From Chryseobacterium piperi (GTDB lineage Bacteria; Bacteroidota; Bacteroidia; Flavobacteriales; Weeksellaceae), in NCBI RefSeq assembly GCF_002285635.2, contig NZ_CP023049.2:2790001-2854000 (forward strand): DNA of 64,000 nucleotides. The letters are read 5' to 3'. Every line of letters begins with the position of its first letter. The first letter of the stretch is position 1. Below the pieces are notes generated by a model that did not search any database, was not told the origin of the DNA, and saw nothing but the letters and a program-made list of their open reading frames with translations. The translations under genes were made by a program, and so were the position numbers. Of this stretch, positions 41,779 through 50,391 are shown piece by piece.

Positions 41779-42678
41779 TTAAAAGTGCACTTCACCTTCT
41801 TTATATCCTTCTTCTTCGATCTGAAAAGTAGTATGGGTGATTTTAAAATTGTTGACTGCCTCATCGGTCAAATTTTTCAACAATTCATTATGAGCAGAGG
41901 AATTGTCTCTGACAACATGTGCACTCATTGCATTAACCCCGGATGTAAGTGACCAGACATGCAGATCATGTAATCCTTTCACCCCTGGAACCTGTTCTAA
42001 TGATTGACGTAATTTATTAATATCCACATCTTTGGGTGTACTCTCGAGTAAAACATCGATTGCTTCCCTCAGAAGACGCCATGTCCTTGGAAAAATCAAC
42101 AATCCGATTGCAGCTGAAATCAGTGGATCTGCATAATACCAATTAGTAGTGAGCATAATAACCCCGGCAATCATTACCCCAACCGAGGTAAGCATATCTG
42201 AAAGCACCTCGAAATAAGCTCCTTTCATATTAAGACTCGCTTCTGAGTCTTTCCTAAGGATCAGCATTCCTACAACATTTACCAACAGACCTATACCTGC
42301 TACAATCAGCATTGATTTGCTTTGTACTTCCGGTGGATTCTGGAATCGTTGATAAGCTTCATACAACACATATAAGGAAATACCTAACAATACTACAGCA
42401 TTAATGACTGCAGCTAATATTTCCGTCCGGTAATAGCCATACGTTTTTTTAGGATTTGCTTTCCGTTCTCCAATCTTTATTGCAATAAACGCCAAAAGCA
42501 AACCGACAACATCAGTAAGCATGTGCGCAGCATCGGCCAGTAAAGCGAGGCTATTGGTAAGGATCCCACCGACAACCTCAGCAATAAGATAGGTTCCGCT
42601 TAGCACAACTACAATCAAAAGATTCTTCTTGTGCTTACTTGCTGCAGAAAGGGTTTGAGTGTTTTTTTCGTTCATCAT
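41779..42678 (-). CDS. CDF family zinc/metal cation transporter (CzcD/ZitB type)
   Basis: 299 residues, six hydrophobic helices, antiporter that expels Zn2+, Co2+ or Cd2+ in exchange for protons. TM2 has LADAAHMLTDVVGLLLA with the HxxxD metal pair and TM5 has the FEVLSDMLTSVGVM region with SDMLTS. It has a C-terminal regulatory domain (about 210-299: TPKDVDINKLR, LHDLHVWSL). It lies between the bestrophin-like gene and the Fur-type regulator, all on the minus strand at short spacing. Confidence 0.9.
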   Translation of the reverse strand: MMNEKNTQTLSAASKHKKNLLIVVVLSGTYLIAEVVGGILTNSLALLADAAHMLTDVVGLLLAFIAIKIGERKANPKKTYGYYRTEILAAVINAVVLLGISLYVLYEAYQRFQNPPEVQSKSMLIVAGIGLLVNVVGMLILRKDSEASLNMKGAYFEVLSDMLTSVGVMIAGVIMLTTNWYYADPLISAAIGLLIFPRTWRLLREAIDVLLESTPKDVDINKLRQSLEQVPGVKGLHDLHVWSLTSGVNAMSAHVVRDNSSAHNELLKNLTDEAVNNFKITHTTFQIEEEGYKEGEVHF

Positions 42679-42698
42679 TCACAGTTATTTGTATTATA

Positions 42699-43580
42699 TT
42701 ACATTTCGTAGTATAAAGGATTTTCCGGCTTCATCGGGACATTTTGTTCCCCTATCATTTGTCTTAAATTAATTTCTATCGTTTGTGCCAATGAAGTCAT
42801 CGGTGTATCTACAGGACTATTTTCAAATGGATCCTGCATGATAATAGAGGTTCTTTCTATAGCAATAAACATAGTAGGAACCAAAAATGTGATCACCACT
42901 TCTACAATCAGTTGACGATCGTCTAATCCAAAAGGCAGGATCGCAGCAAACACATAGATTAAAATGTGTACCAAAATACTGTATGATCTAGGGAAAACCG
43001 TATTTTTTAATCTTTCACATTTCCCCATACTATCGCATAATTTTGTAACCGCCTCGTTTAACTGCAATTGTTGAAATTCCGTAATTGATTTTGAAGCCGT
43101 AATTTCTCTAATCTGTTTGGAGTGTTCATCCAGCAATGCATTGGGAATATTTAATGCTGAAATTTTATGAGTATCCAAATATTCCTGTACCCGTGGCGAA
43201 AAAGGAAGCCTCCTTAACGATTCGCCGAGAGCATAATTCCAAATGATCTGTCTTTCCGCGAATTCTTTTACCGCTTTGCCATCCCCATCCGGAAGAAATT
43301 GTGTGACTAATCTCACAAGAGTCCGCGAATCATTGACGATCGCTCCCCATACAATTCTTGCTTCCCACCATCTTTCATAAGATTGCGAGGTCCGGAAGGC
43401 TAATAGTAAAGACACTGCTGTTCCTATAAGTGCCGGAATATTTAACGGAAGTGATATTTTACGAAATCCGGGAAGTAAATCTAAAAGTCCTATACATACG
43501 GCAAATAAACCAACAAATAAAACCTGCGATTTTATCTCATTGATGAAATACCAAATGGATACCTTTTTATTTAATAACAT
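42699..43580 (-). CDS. Bestrophin-like (UPF0187/YneE) channel protein
   Basis: 293 residues. N-terminal membrane helices (about 18-70), with the family signature AFRTSQSYERWWEARIVWG near 58-77, and two more near 195-235. Bestrophin-type proteins conduct anions or cations; the ion here is unknown. It lies immediately upstream of the CDF transporter gene (20-base gap), suggesting a supportive role in metal efflux, for example charge balance. That is inference. Confidence 0.8.
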   Translation of the reverse strand: MLLNKKVSIWYFINEIKSQVLFVGLFAVCIGLLDLLPGFRKISLPLNIPALIGTAVSLLLAFRTSQSYERWWEARIVWGAIVNDSRTLVRLVTQFLPDGDGKAVKEFAERQIIWNYALGESLRRLPFSPRVQEYLDTHKISALNIPNALLDEHSKQIREITASKSITEFQQLQLNEAVTKLCDSMGKCERLKNTVFPRSYSILVHILIYVFAAILPFGLDDRQLIVEVVITFLVPTMFIAIERTSIIMQDPFENSPVDTPMTSLAQTIEINLRQMIGEQNVPMKPENPLYYEM

Positions 43581-43997
43581 AAATTTCTTTTTTTAAATTT
43601 TTAAACTATTAAGATCTGTTGTTTTCTGAAAATTTAGTTTGCATTTTAAGAACTACATTCATCATCATTGTTATGATGCTTCCGAAAAATTATAGCAACT
43701 CTAAGTTAGGAATAAAAATGATCCCTTATCCGTCAAGGTTATATATTTTCTCAAAAAAATCCTTTCCGGAAGTTGCTCTTTGCATCTATAATCCTCTCAT
43801 AATAATATAGTTGTTACAACAGTCTTTAATTTGGTTTGTATAGAAACAACTCAACCGATAAATAAGATACCTATCGGTAAAGTGCTTCTATATTTGAATA
43901 GCCGTTTCCCTGTTTTTCAAGTTCTTCTTTTTAAGCCATTTTACCAAATATTAAAATATACTGACGCTTTTGTGTTTCTTTTTATTGGCCCTGTTTA
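43581..43997. other. Intergenic region separating the bestrophin and czcB genes
   Basis: No gene is supported. It holds ACCGATA-N11-TATCGGT (43854-43878), a perfect 7-bp inverted repeat of operator size. The region lies upstream of the bestrophin-CDF-regulator genes and downstream of czcB. Confidence 0.5.
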
Positions 43998-45242
43998 CTA
44001 ATCATGTTCTCCTCCATTGACCAATTTAGCATTAATAAAGAATGCACTCTTTACTACTATTTTTGTGCCTGGTGCAATGTTAGTAACCGGTGTTATTGCC
44101 GTATATCCCATATCTGAAGATCCTTTTACCACTTCTGTTTTTTCAAAATTTATGGTTTTAACCTCCTTTTTGGGTTGGGCTGGTTTGGCTTCTTCTTCGT
44201 CATGATCTTCTTCCGGCTTTTTATCAGTCTCTACGAAAACATAAAACTTCCCGTCCGCCTCTACAATAGCTTCATTCGGAACGGCAGGAGTAGTTGTTTG
44301 TTCAAGACTCACAATTCCGGTAATGCTCATTCCGTCTATTAAGCCTGCTCTATTTCCTATCACATTGCAGTGTACGGAAATTGTTTTACTTTCATTTTCA
44401 AAAGATGAGCCTATGCTGTACACTTTTGCATCATATTCTGTTTCAGGATTGTTGGTCAGATTAAAATGAACAATTTGTCCTACTCTCATTTTCGGAAGAT
44501 CTTTTTCATACACCTGTAAATCCAAATGGATGGATTGATTATCAATTACTTCAGCCACAGGGGATGAAACATCTACATAACTTCCTATTTGTGCAGAAAT
44601 GCTGCTGACAGTTCCATTGATCGGAGATGTTATCACCAAACCGGATCTCATGTTCGTATTGTTAACAGCACCGGGGCTTATTCCCATCATTTGAAGTTGT
44701 CTCAATAACGAAGCTCTTCTCGTTCTTAATGCTTTTAGCTCGGCATCAGAACTCTGTAAATTCTTCTTTGCTCCGGCATCATTATCAAAGAGTTCTCTTT
44801 GTCTTCTGTATTCCTGTTCTGCAAAAGTAATTCTGCTATTGGTCGTAAGATAGTCTTCCTGCAACCTAATAAATTCCGGATTGGCAATAGTAGCAATCAC
44901 CTGCCCTTTCCTTACCTCACTTCCTACCTGCACGGTAAGCGTCTTAATAATCCCCCCGTACAAAGAGGTGATCCTGGCTTTACTATTATTGGGAACACTT
45001 AGGGTACCATTGGCTTTAACCGTAGAAGTTAAATCCTTCATTTCAACGGTTCCCATCATAATTCCAACGGCTTTTATTTGTTCCTCCGTTAATGAAGCGA
45101 TCATTTGAGGAGCATCTGCCGGTTTCTCGGCTTTTTGCACTGTTTTCTCCGGAGTTTTTTCAGCGGTCTCTTCTTTTTTCCCACAGCTAATGGCTAATAA
45201 AGAAAGAGTGATACAATATATGATGATATGTTTTTTTCTCAT
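43998..45242 (-). CDS. RND efflux periplasmic adaptor (CzcB type), lipoprotein
   Basis: 414 residues: lipoprotein signal (1-19, LLAISC), barrel-sandwich and hairpin domains (about 70-270: ITSLYGGIIKTLTVQVGSEVRKGQVIA in parts, QEYRRQRELF coiled coil near 145-165) and a beta-barrel (about 275-350). It bridges the inner-membrane pump and the outer-membrane factor. A His/Glu-rich stretch near 345-360 (EEDHDEEEAK) is a possible metal-loading site. It is encoded 1 base after the pump gene, which fixes the pairing. Confidence 0.85.
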   Translation of the reverse strand: MRKKHIIIYCITLSLLAISCGKKEETAEKTPEKTVQKAEKPADAPQMIASLTEEQIKAVGIMMGTVEMKDLTSTVKANGTLSVPNNSKARITSLYGGIIKTLTVQVGSEVRKGQVIATIANPEFIRLQEDYLTTNSRITFAEQEYRRQRELFDNDAGAKKNLQSSDAELKALRTRRASLLRQLQMMGISPGAVNNTNMRSGLVITSPINGTVSSISAQIGSYVDVSSPVAEVIDNQSIHLDLQVYEKDLPKMRVGQIVHFNLTNNPETEYDAKVYSIGSSFENESKTISVHCNVIGNRAGLIDGMSITGIVSLEQTTTPAVPNEAIVEADGKFYVFVETDKKPEEDHDEEEAKPAQPKKEVKTINFEKTEVVKGSSDMGYTAITPVTNIAPGTKIVVKSAFFINAKLVNGGEHD

Positions 45243-45243
45243 T

Positions 45244-48200
45244 TTATTTATTAATTATTGAATTAATAGTTACTACAGATTGGTTTACCTGCTGGATAGA
45301 TTCCAGGTATTTTAATTGAATGTTTGTCGCAGTTTGTAAGGCAAAAAGATATTCTACGTAAGTAATCTCTCCTGTTCTATATCCTAATTGAGCTGCTTTT
45401 ACAATTTTCTCAGCATTCGGAATAGCCTGTCCTACATAATAGTTATATTGTTGGGTATCCTGTTGGTACTGAGTCAATGCATTTTGTAACTGAGTAGACA
45501 ACTGATCTTTTTGATATCTCGCATTGGTTTCTGCTACCTGCTTTTGGTATTCCAAAGACTTTATTCTTGCCTTTGTAGCTCCAAAAGTGAGTGGGATAGC
45601 AACACCAAGGTTTACAAAACTAAAACGATTACCTGAATTATAGAACACCTCTCGCCCACCTACAGGATAAGACCCCGTTAAAGACTGATTGGTATATCCT
45701 AAACTAAATTCCGGAAGCCCCTGTGCCTTTTCCACCTTCATATTCCTTTCTGCAATCTCCATTTCCTGATAAAAAGCCCTGATTGTAGGATTATTATCTA
45801 CCACTTTATTATCCAATATATTTCCGGCTTTGAGCGGCTCGTAATTTCCGTTAAACGGAACTTCAAGATCCTCAGCAGTGTTTAAAAGTGTTTTCAGGTT
45901 TTTATACGCATTATCCAGAAATACCTGATTTTGATTAAGCAAAAGATTAATTTCTCCTTGTTGCGTTTCAGCAGTACTGATCTCAATTTTTTTGATATCA
46001 CCTGCCTTAAATCTCACTGTTGCAATACGGATAAAGTCACGGTAAAGGCTATCCAGATTCTTTAGCTGCGCTCTATTATATTGCAGATATTCAATCTGAT
46101 AATAATAGGAACGAACCTGTTTTACCAATTCATTAGCCGAAACTTCTTTATCGATCTGTCTACTCTTTATGGTTTCAGTAATCAATTCTTTTCTTGCCTT
46201 AAATATGGTAGGAAAAGGAATACTTTGCGAAATTGCAAAAGACTGATCAAAAGTAGGACTGTTATATTGCCCAAGTTGAGCATTAAAATTCATTTTCGGA
46301 AGTTCTTTAGCAGTAGGCTTTAAGGCTACTGCAGACTCAATACTCAGGTCTTTGGATTTTAGGGCAAGGTTATTCGCTACAGCAGTTTCTACCGCTTGTT
46401 CCACAGTCAATGTTTTAGATTGAGCATTAGCCAGCTGTCCCATCATTAAAAATCCAAGAATAATCACAGGAGTCAATGGTTTCACTTTTATCTTCTTCAA
46501 TGGAATTTTTGTATTAAAGATAATATATAACATCGGCAATACAAATAGTGTTAAAAATGTAGCACTAATTAATCCTCCAATAACCACTGTCGCCAAAGGT
46601 TTTTGAACCTCAGCTCCGGCTCCTGTAGATATTGCCATCGGTAAGAATCCTAAAGAGGCTACGGTAGCTGTCATCAATACAGGACGAAGTCTTGTTTTCG
46701 TTCCTTCTATTACTCTTTTAAAAATATCTTTTTCTCCTTCTTTTTCTAATTCATTAAAGGTTCCAATCAATACAATTCCATTAAGAACGGCTACCCCAAA
46801 TAAGGCAATAAATCCAATTCCGGCACTAATACTGAAAGGCATTCCCCTTATCAGAAGGGCAAATATCCCTCCAATAGCACTCATAGGAATCGCTGTAAAA
46901 ATCAAAGCAGCCTGTTTCAGAGAGTGGAAAGTAAAATATAATAATAAGAAAATCAACAATAATGATATTGGTACTGCAACCGTAAGACGCTGTGTTGCTT
47001 CCTGCAGATTTTCAAATTGTCCACCATAGGTAAAATAATATCCGGCGGGTAATTTAATATCTTTTTCAAGTTTCGCCTGAATATCTTTAACCACACTTTG
47101 CACATCACGCCCTTTTACATTAAATCCGACTACAATTCTACGCTTTGCCTGTTCCCGGCTGATTTGTGCCGGTCCTAATTTATAACTAACATTGGCTACC
47201 TGCGAAAGTGGAATCTGCGCTCCTGTTTTGGTGTTAATCATCAGATTATTCACATCATCAATATTAGTTCTGTTCAGACTATCTAAACGAACGACCAAAT
47301 CAAAACGTCTTTCGTTCTCAAAAACCTGCCCGGTGCTTTTCCCTGCAAAGGCAGTACTTAAAGCATTATTGATATCTTCGATATTCATTCCGTAATTAGC
47401 AATCCTCGTTCTGTCATAAGTCACATTGATCTGAGGAAGCCCACTTACTCTTTCGATTTGTGGAGCGTTCGCCCCATCAACAGTTTGGATTACTTTTCCC
47501 ACTTTCTCTGCATAAATTGCAAGAGAATCAAGGTTTTCTCCAAAAATTTTAACGGCAACATCTTGTCTGATCCCAGTCATCAATTCGTTGAAACGCATTT
47601 GAATCGGCTGATTTCTTTCAAAATATACCCCCGGAATAGCTTCCAGTTTTGCGCTGATTTCATCTCCTAATTCCTCATATGATTTCTTTGTCTTCCATTC
47701 ACTTTGTGGTTTTAGCACAACAATGATATCAGATGCTTCAGGAGGCATTGGGTCAGTAGGTACTTCCGCTGATCCTGTTTTGCCCACGACCAATTTCACC
47801 TCATCGAATGACTTAATGATCCTGGAAGCCTGCATGGAAGTTTCCAAACTCTGGCTTAATGAGCTTTGCTGTGGCAAAATACATTGAAATGCATAATCTC
47901 CTTCCTGTAATTGTGGAATAAACTCTCCTCCCATTCCTCTGAATATAAGAACGGCAATAATAAAAATAGAGATCGTTATAGAGACAATCAAAAACTTCAA
48001 ACGAAGGGCTTTTTGTAACAAAGGTTGATAAACTCCTTGAAGGAAGTCCATGATTTTGTCACTGATTGTTTTTTTATGGCTAATATTTTTTGACAGGAAC
48101 AATGAGCTTACCATTGGAATATAAGTAACAGATAAAATGGTAGCTCCGATAATAGCAAATCCTACGGTTTTTGCCATCGGCGTAAACATTTTACCTTCTA

Positions 48201-49602
48201 CTCCTGCCAAAGAAAGAATCGGAATATAAACGATAAGAATAATGACTTGTCCAAAAATAGCACTATTCATCATTTTGGATGCCGCAGTTCCTACTTCTTT
48301 ATCCATCTGGACTTGAGTAAGCCTTCCTTTATTCTTATCATGCAATAAATGCAATGTTGCTTCTACAATAATAACCGCCCCATCGACAATAAGCCCAAAG
48401 TCAATTGCACCCAAACTCATAAGATTGGCGCTTACTCCGAAAACATTCATCATTCCCAACGCAAATAATAAAGAAAGTGGAATCGCTGACGCCACAATAA
48501 GTCCGGCTCTAAGATTCCCAAGAAAAACAACAAGGACGAAAATCACAATTAATGCCCCCTCTACCAGGTTCTTTTCTACCGTTTTCATAGCTCTTCCAAC
48601 GAGATCAGTCCGGTCAATGAAAGGCTCAATCACCACATCATCCGGAAGAGATTTTTGAATCGTTGGTATTTTAGCTTTCACATTGTTCACTACCTCGTTA
48701 CTGTTGGCTCCTTTCAACATCATCACTACTCCACCCACAGCATCTACTTTTCCGTTATAGGTCATCGCGCCATATCGAACGGCACTTCCAAAACGAACAT
48801 CTGCTACATCTTTTATATAAACAGGAATACTTCCGGTTTCATTTTTCACCGCAATATTCCTGATATCTTCTAATGACGTGACCATCCCGACTCCCCGAAT
48901 AAAGTAAGCATTCGGCTTTTTATCGATATAGGCTCCTCCGGTATTCTGATTATTTTTCTCTAATGCGGTAAAAATATCAGAAATACTAACTCCCATCCCT
49001 TTCAAACGGTTGGGATTAATCGCTACTTCATACTGCTTTAACTCACCTCCAAAACTGTTGATTTCTGCAACACCCGGAGTTCCGTTAAGCTGTCTTCGAA
49101 CAATCCAGTCCTGCATCGTACGCAGATCTTTGGTACTGTATTTTTTCTCACTCCCTTTTTTCGGGTGCAAAATATATTGATAGATTTCTCCTAATCCTGT
49201 ACTTACAGGAGCCAGTTCCGGAATTCCCACTCCTTTCGGAATTTCTTCCACAGCCTGTTTTAACTTTTCACTAATAAGCTGCCGGGCAAAATAGACATCT
49301 ACATCTTCTTTAAAAACTACGGTAATAACGGAAAGTCCAAATCTTGAAATACTTCTCATATCCTGAATATCAGGAACATTGGCAATACTCTGCTCAATGG
49401 GAAAAGTAACCAATTGCTCTACTTCCTGGCCAGCAAGCGTAGGGCACACTGTAATAATCTGCACCTGATTATTTGTAATATCAGGCACTGCGTCTATGGG
49501 TAGTCTGGTAGCACTCCACACTCCCCAAATAATCAACAACAAGGTCATGATACCTACAATGAACTTGTTTTTGATACTGAATTTTATGATTTTATCTAAC
49601 AC
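45244..49602 (-). CDS. czcA: CzcA-type heavy-metal RND pump fused to a TolC-like outer-membrane factor
   Basis: 1452 residues, about 400 more than a normal CzcA. Residues 1-1030 are an HME-type RND pump: twelve membrane helices and DFGLIVDGAVIIVEA in TM4 with the Asp and Glu residues that distinguish divalent-cation (Zn, Co, Cd) pumps from CusA. Residues about 1060-1452 are an outer-membrane efflux protein with its own hydrophobic entry (GFLMMGQLANAQ) then coiled coils (QNQVFLDNAYKNLKTLLN, AEINR-type repeats). The start is GTG at 49602. It forms an operon with the adaptor gene, 1 base apart. The third Cys-PP gene lies 141 bases upstream. Confidence 0.85.
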   Translation of the reverse strand: MLDKIIKFSIKNKFIVGIMTLLLIIWGVWSATRLPIDAVPDITNNQVQIITVCPTLAGQEVEQLVTFPIEQSIANVPDIQDMRSISRFGLSVITVVFKEDVDVYFARQLISEKLKQAVEEIPKGVGIPELAPVSTGLGEIYQYILHPKKGSEKKYSTKDLRTMQDWIVRRQLNGTPGVAEINSFGGELKQYEVAINPNRLKGMGVSISDIFTALEKNNQNTGGAYIDKKPNAYFIRGVGMVTSLEDIRNIAVKNETGSIPVYIKDVADVRFGSAVRYGAMTYNGKVDAVGGVVMMLKGANSNEVVNNVKAKIPTIQKSLPDDVVIEPFIDRTDLVGRAMKTVEKNLVEGALIVIFVLVVFLGNLRAGLIVASAIPLSLLFALGMMNVFGVSANLMSLGAIDFGLIVDGAVIIVEATLHLLHDKNKGRLTQVQMDKEVGTAASKMMNSAIFGQVIILIVYIPILSLAGVEGKMFTPMAKTVGFAIIGATILSVTYIPMVSSLFLSKNISHKKTISDKIMDFLQGVYQPLLQKALRLKFLIVSITISIFIIAVLIFRGMGGEFIPQLQEGDYAFQCILPQQSSLSQSLETSMQASRIIKSFDEVKLVVGKTGSAEVPTDPMPPEASDIIVVLKPQSEWKTKKSYEELGDEISAKLEAIPGVYFERNQPIQMRFNELMTGIRQDVAVKIFGENLDSLAIYAEKVGKVIQTVDGANAPQIERVSGLPQINVTYDRTRIANYGMNIEDINNALSTAFAGKSTGQVFENERRFDLVVRLDSLNRTNIDDVNNLMINTKTGAQIPLSQVANVSYKLGPAQISREQAKRRIVVGFNVKGRDVQSVVKDIQAKLEKDIKLPAGYYFTYGGQFENLQEATQRLTVAVPISLLLIFLLLYFTFHSLKQAALIFTAIPMSAIGGIFALLIRGMPFSISAGIGFIALFGVAVLNGIVLIGTFNELEKEGEKDIFKRVIEGTKTRLRPVLMTATVASLGFLPMAISTGAGAEVQKPLATVVIGGLISATFLTLFVLPMLYIIFNTKIPLKKIKVKPLTPVIILGFLMMGQLANAQSKTLTVEQAVETAVANNLALKSKDLSIESAVALKPTAKELPKMNFNAQLGQYNSPTFDQSFAISQSIPFPTIFKARKELITETIKSRQIDKEVSANELVKQVRSYYYQIEYLQYNRAQLKNLDSLYRDFIRIATVRFKAGDIKKIEISTAETQQGEINLLLNQNQVFLDNAYKNLKTLLNTAEDLEVPFNGNYEPLKAGNILDNKVVDNNPTIRAFYQEMEIAERNMKVEKAQGLPEFSLGYTNQSLTGSYPVGGREVFYNSGNRFSFVNLGVAIPLTFGATKARIKSLEYQKQVAETNARYQKDQLSTQLQNALTQYQQDTQQYNYYVGQAIPNAEKIVKAAQLGYRTGEITYVEYLFALQTATNIQLKYLESIQQVNQSVVTINSIINK

Positions 49603-49677
49603 AAATAAGATTTATTTTTATTGAAAATACATGCACTGGGGCATTTTAAATGTCATGTGCAAAAATATCATGAAGTT

Positions 49678-49729
49678 CCTTGCAATGGAATTGCAAAGTT
49701 TCACGTAAGCTCAGAAAGCATTACTTTCT
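49678..49729 (-). promoter_or_regulatory. Tandem hairpins in the leader before the czcA gene
   Basis: On the minus strand AGAAAG-N5-CTTTCT (49713-49729) and CTTTGCAAT-TCC-ATTGCAAGG (49678-49698) form two hairpins in the 141-base gap between the Cys-PP 3 gene and czcA. Neither is followed by a T-run. Confidence 0.45.
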
Positions 49730-49743
49730 AACGTCAACAAAAA

Positions 49744-50067
49744 TTAAATTTTAGGGGGCTGCCAGATATGGTTGTATACCTGATAAGCAAAATCGTGTTT
49801 CTGGAAAAGGATCTTTTTTGAAAAATATGCGTGAACCTGCTCCGGAATACTTATCGTCGGTTCCATTTTAAAAGCTGTAACTGCTATTTGACAGCAGTTG
49901 CAAATACATAATGGAGAGCATACATCACCTTCATCTTTTGAATGAGACTTTTCAATACTTAATGAAAAGCTCGTTTTAGACGACCCCGATTGTTTATGCG
50001 CATCTTCGCATGGCACCATCGTTAATGCCATAAAGTAAAATGCTAAAATCAATCTTAAAAAGTTCAT
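49744..50067 (-). CDS. Small membrane-targeted Cys-PP protein 3 (DUF6660-like)
   Basis: 107 residues: signal segment (about 2-18, LILAFYFMALTMV), a middle with CSPLCICNCCQIAV near 52-65 (five Cys, likely metal-binding) and a C-terminus reading HIWQPPKI. It is not otherwise similar to the Cys-PP proteins at 36.5 and 38.8 kb, but ends with the same aromatic-x-Pro-Pro motif. It lies 141 bases upstream of the czcA gene and 5 bases from a -7 box, so it would be the promoter-proximal ORF of the efflux operon. Confidence 0.65.
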   Translation of the reverse strand: MNFLRLILAFYFMALTMVPCEDAHKQSGSSKTSFSLSIEKSHSKDEGDVCSPLCICNCCQIAVTAFKMEPTISIPEQVHAYFSKKILFQKHDFAYQVYNHIWQPPKI

Positions 50068-50072
50068 TTTGA

Positions 50073-50080
50073 CAAAGGTA
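50073..50080 (-). promoter_or_regulatory. -7 box TACCTTTG immediately before Cys-PP 3
   Basis: TACCTTTG on the minus strand fits TAnnTTTG and ends 5 bases before the ATG, so the mRNA would be leaderless. No good -33 is present. Confidence 0.45.
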
Positions 50081-50119
50081 GAGTTTTTTTATTAAAAAAA
50101 TATTAAATCAAATGGTTCT

Positions 50120-50265
50120 AAACCAGTTTGGGGAATAAGTATTCCCACATCTTACCTGTTCTCCTTACAAATACCACTCCATTATCAGAATATTTTAAAA
50201 TAAAATTAATTTTTTTCTATCTTTTTTAGATAACAACACAAATACAGCTCAGAAAATCAGCTTAA
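50120..50265. repeat. Copy A of a diverged intergenic repeat
   Basis: It shares ordered blocks with 51704-51855, such as AAAC-n-AnTTTGGGGAATAA at the left and CTTTTTTAG...AACACAAATAC...TCAGAAAATCA at the right. It lies before the DUF2723-like gene. Confidence 0.5.
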
Positions 50266-50355
50266 TATATATTTCTAATTCAATTATCTTCCTAAGCATT
50301 TAAATTATTTATTATCATAAAATATGATCTCTTTATTATTAAGTTTCAATAATTT

Positions 50356-50363
50356 TACATTTG
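50356..50363 (+). promoter_or_regulatory. -7 box TACATTTG for the DUF2723-like gene
   Basis: It matches TAnnTTTG, 28 bases before ATG 50392. No clear TTG at the -33 position. Confidence 0.4.
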
Positions 50364-50391
50364 AAAACATCATGATGATTCTCTTTTGAAT

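Noticed and set aside
43619..43810. 63-codon frame between the bestrophin and czcB genes
   Set aside because: No family similarity, poor start context and surrounding noncoding structure; treated as chance.
45244..49602. Calling the pump CusA (copper)
   Set aside because: The TM4 segment DFGLIVDGAV carries Asp residues of divalent-metal CzcA pumps, which CusA lacks.
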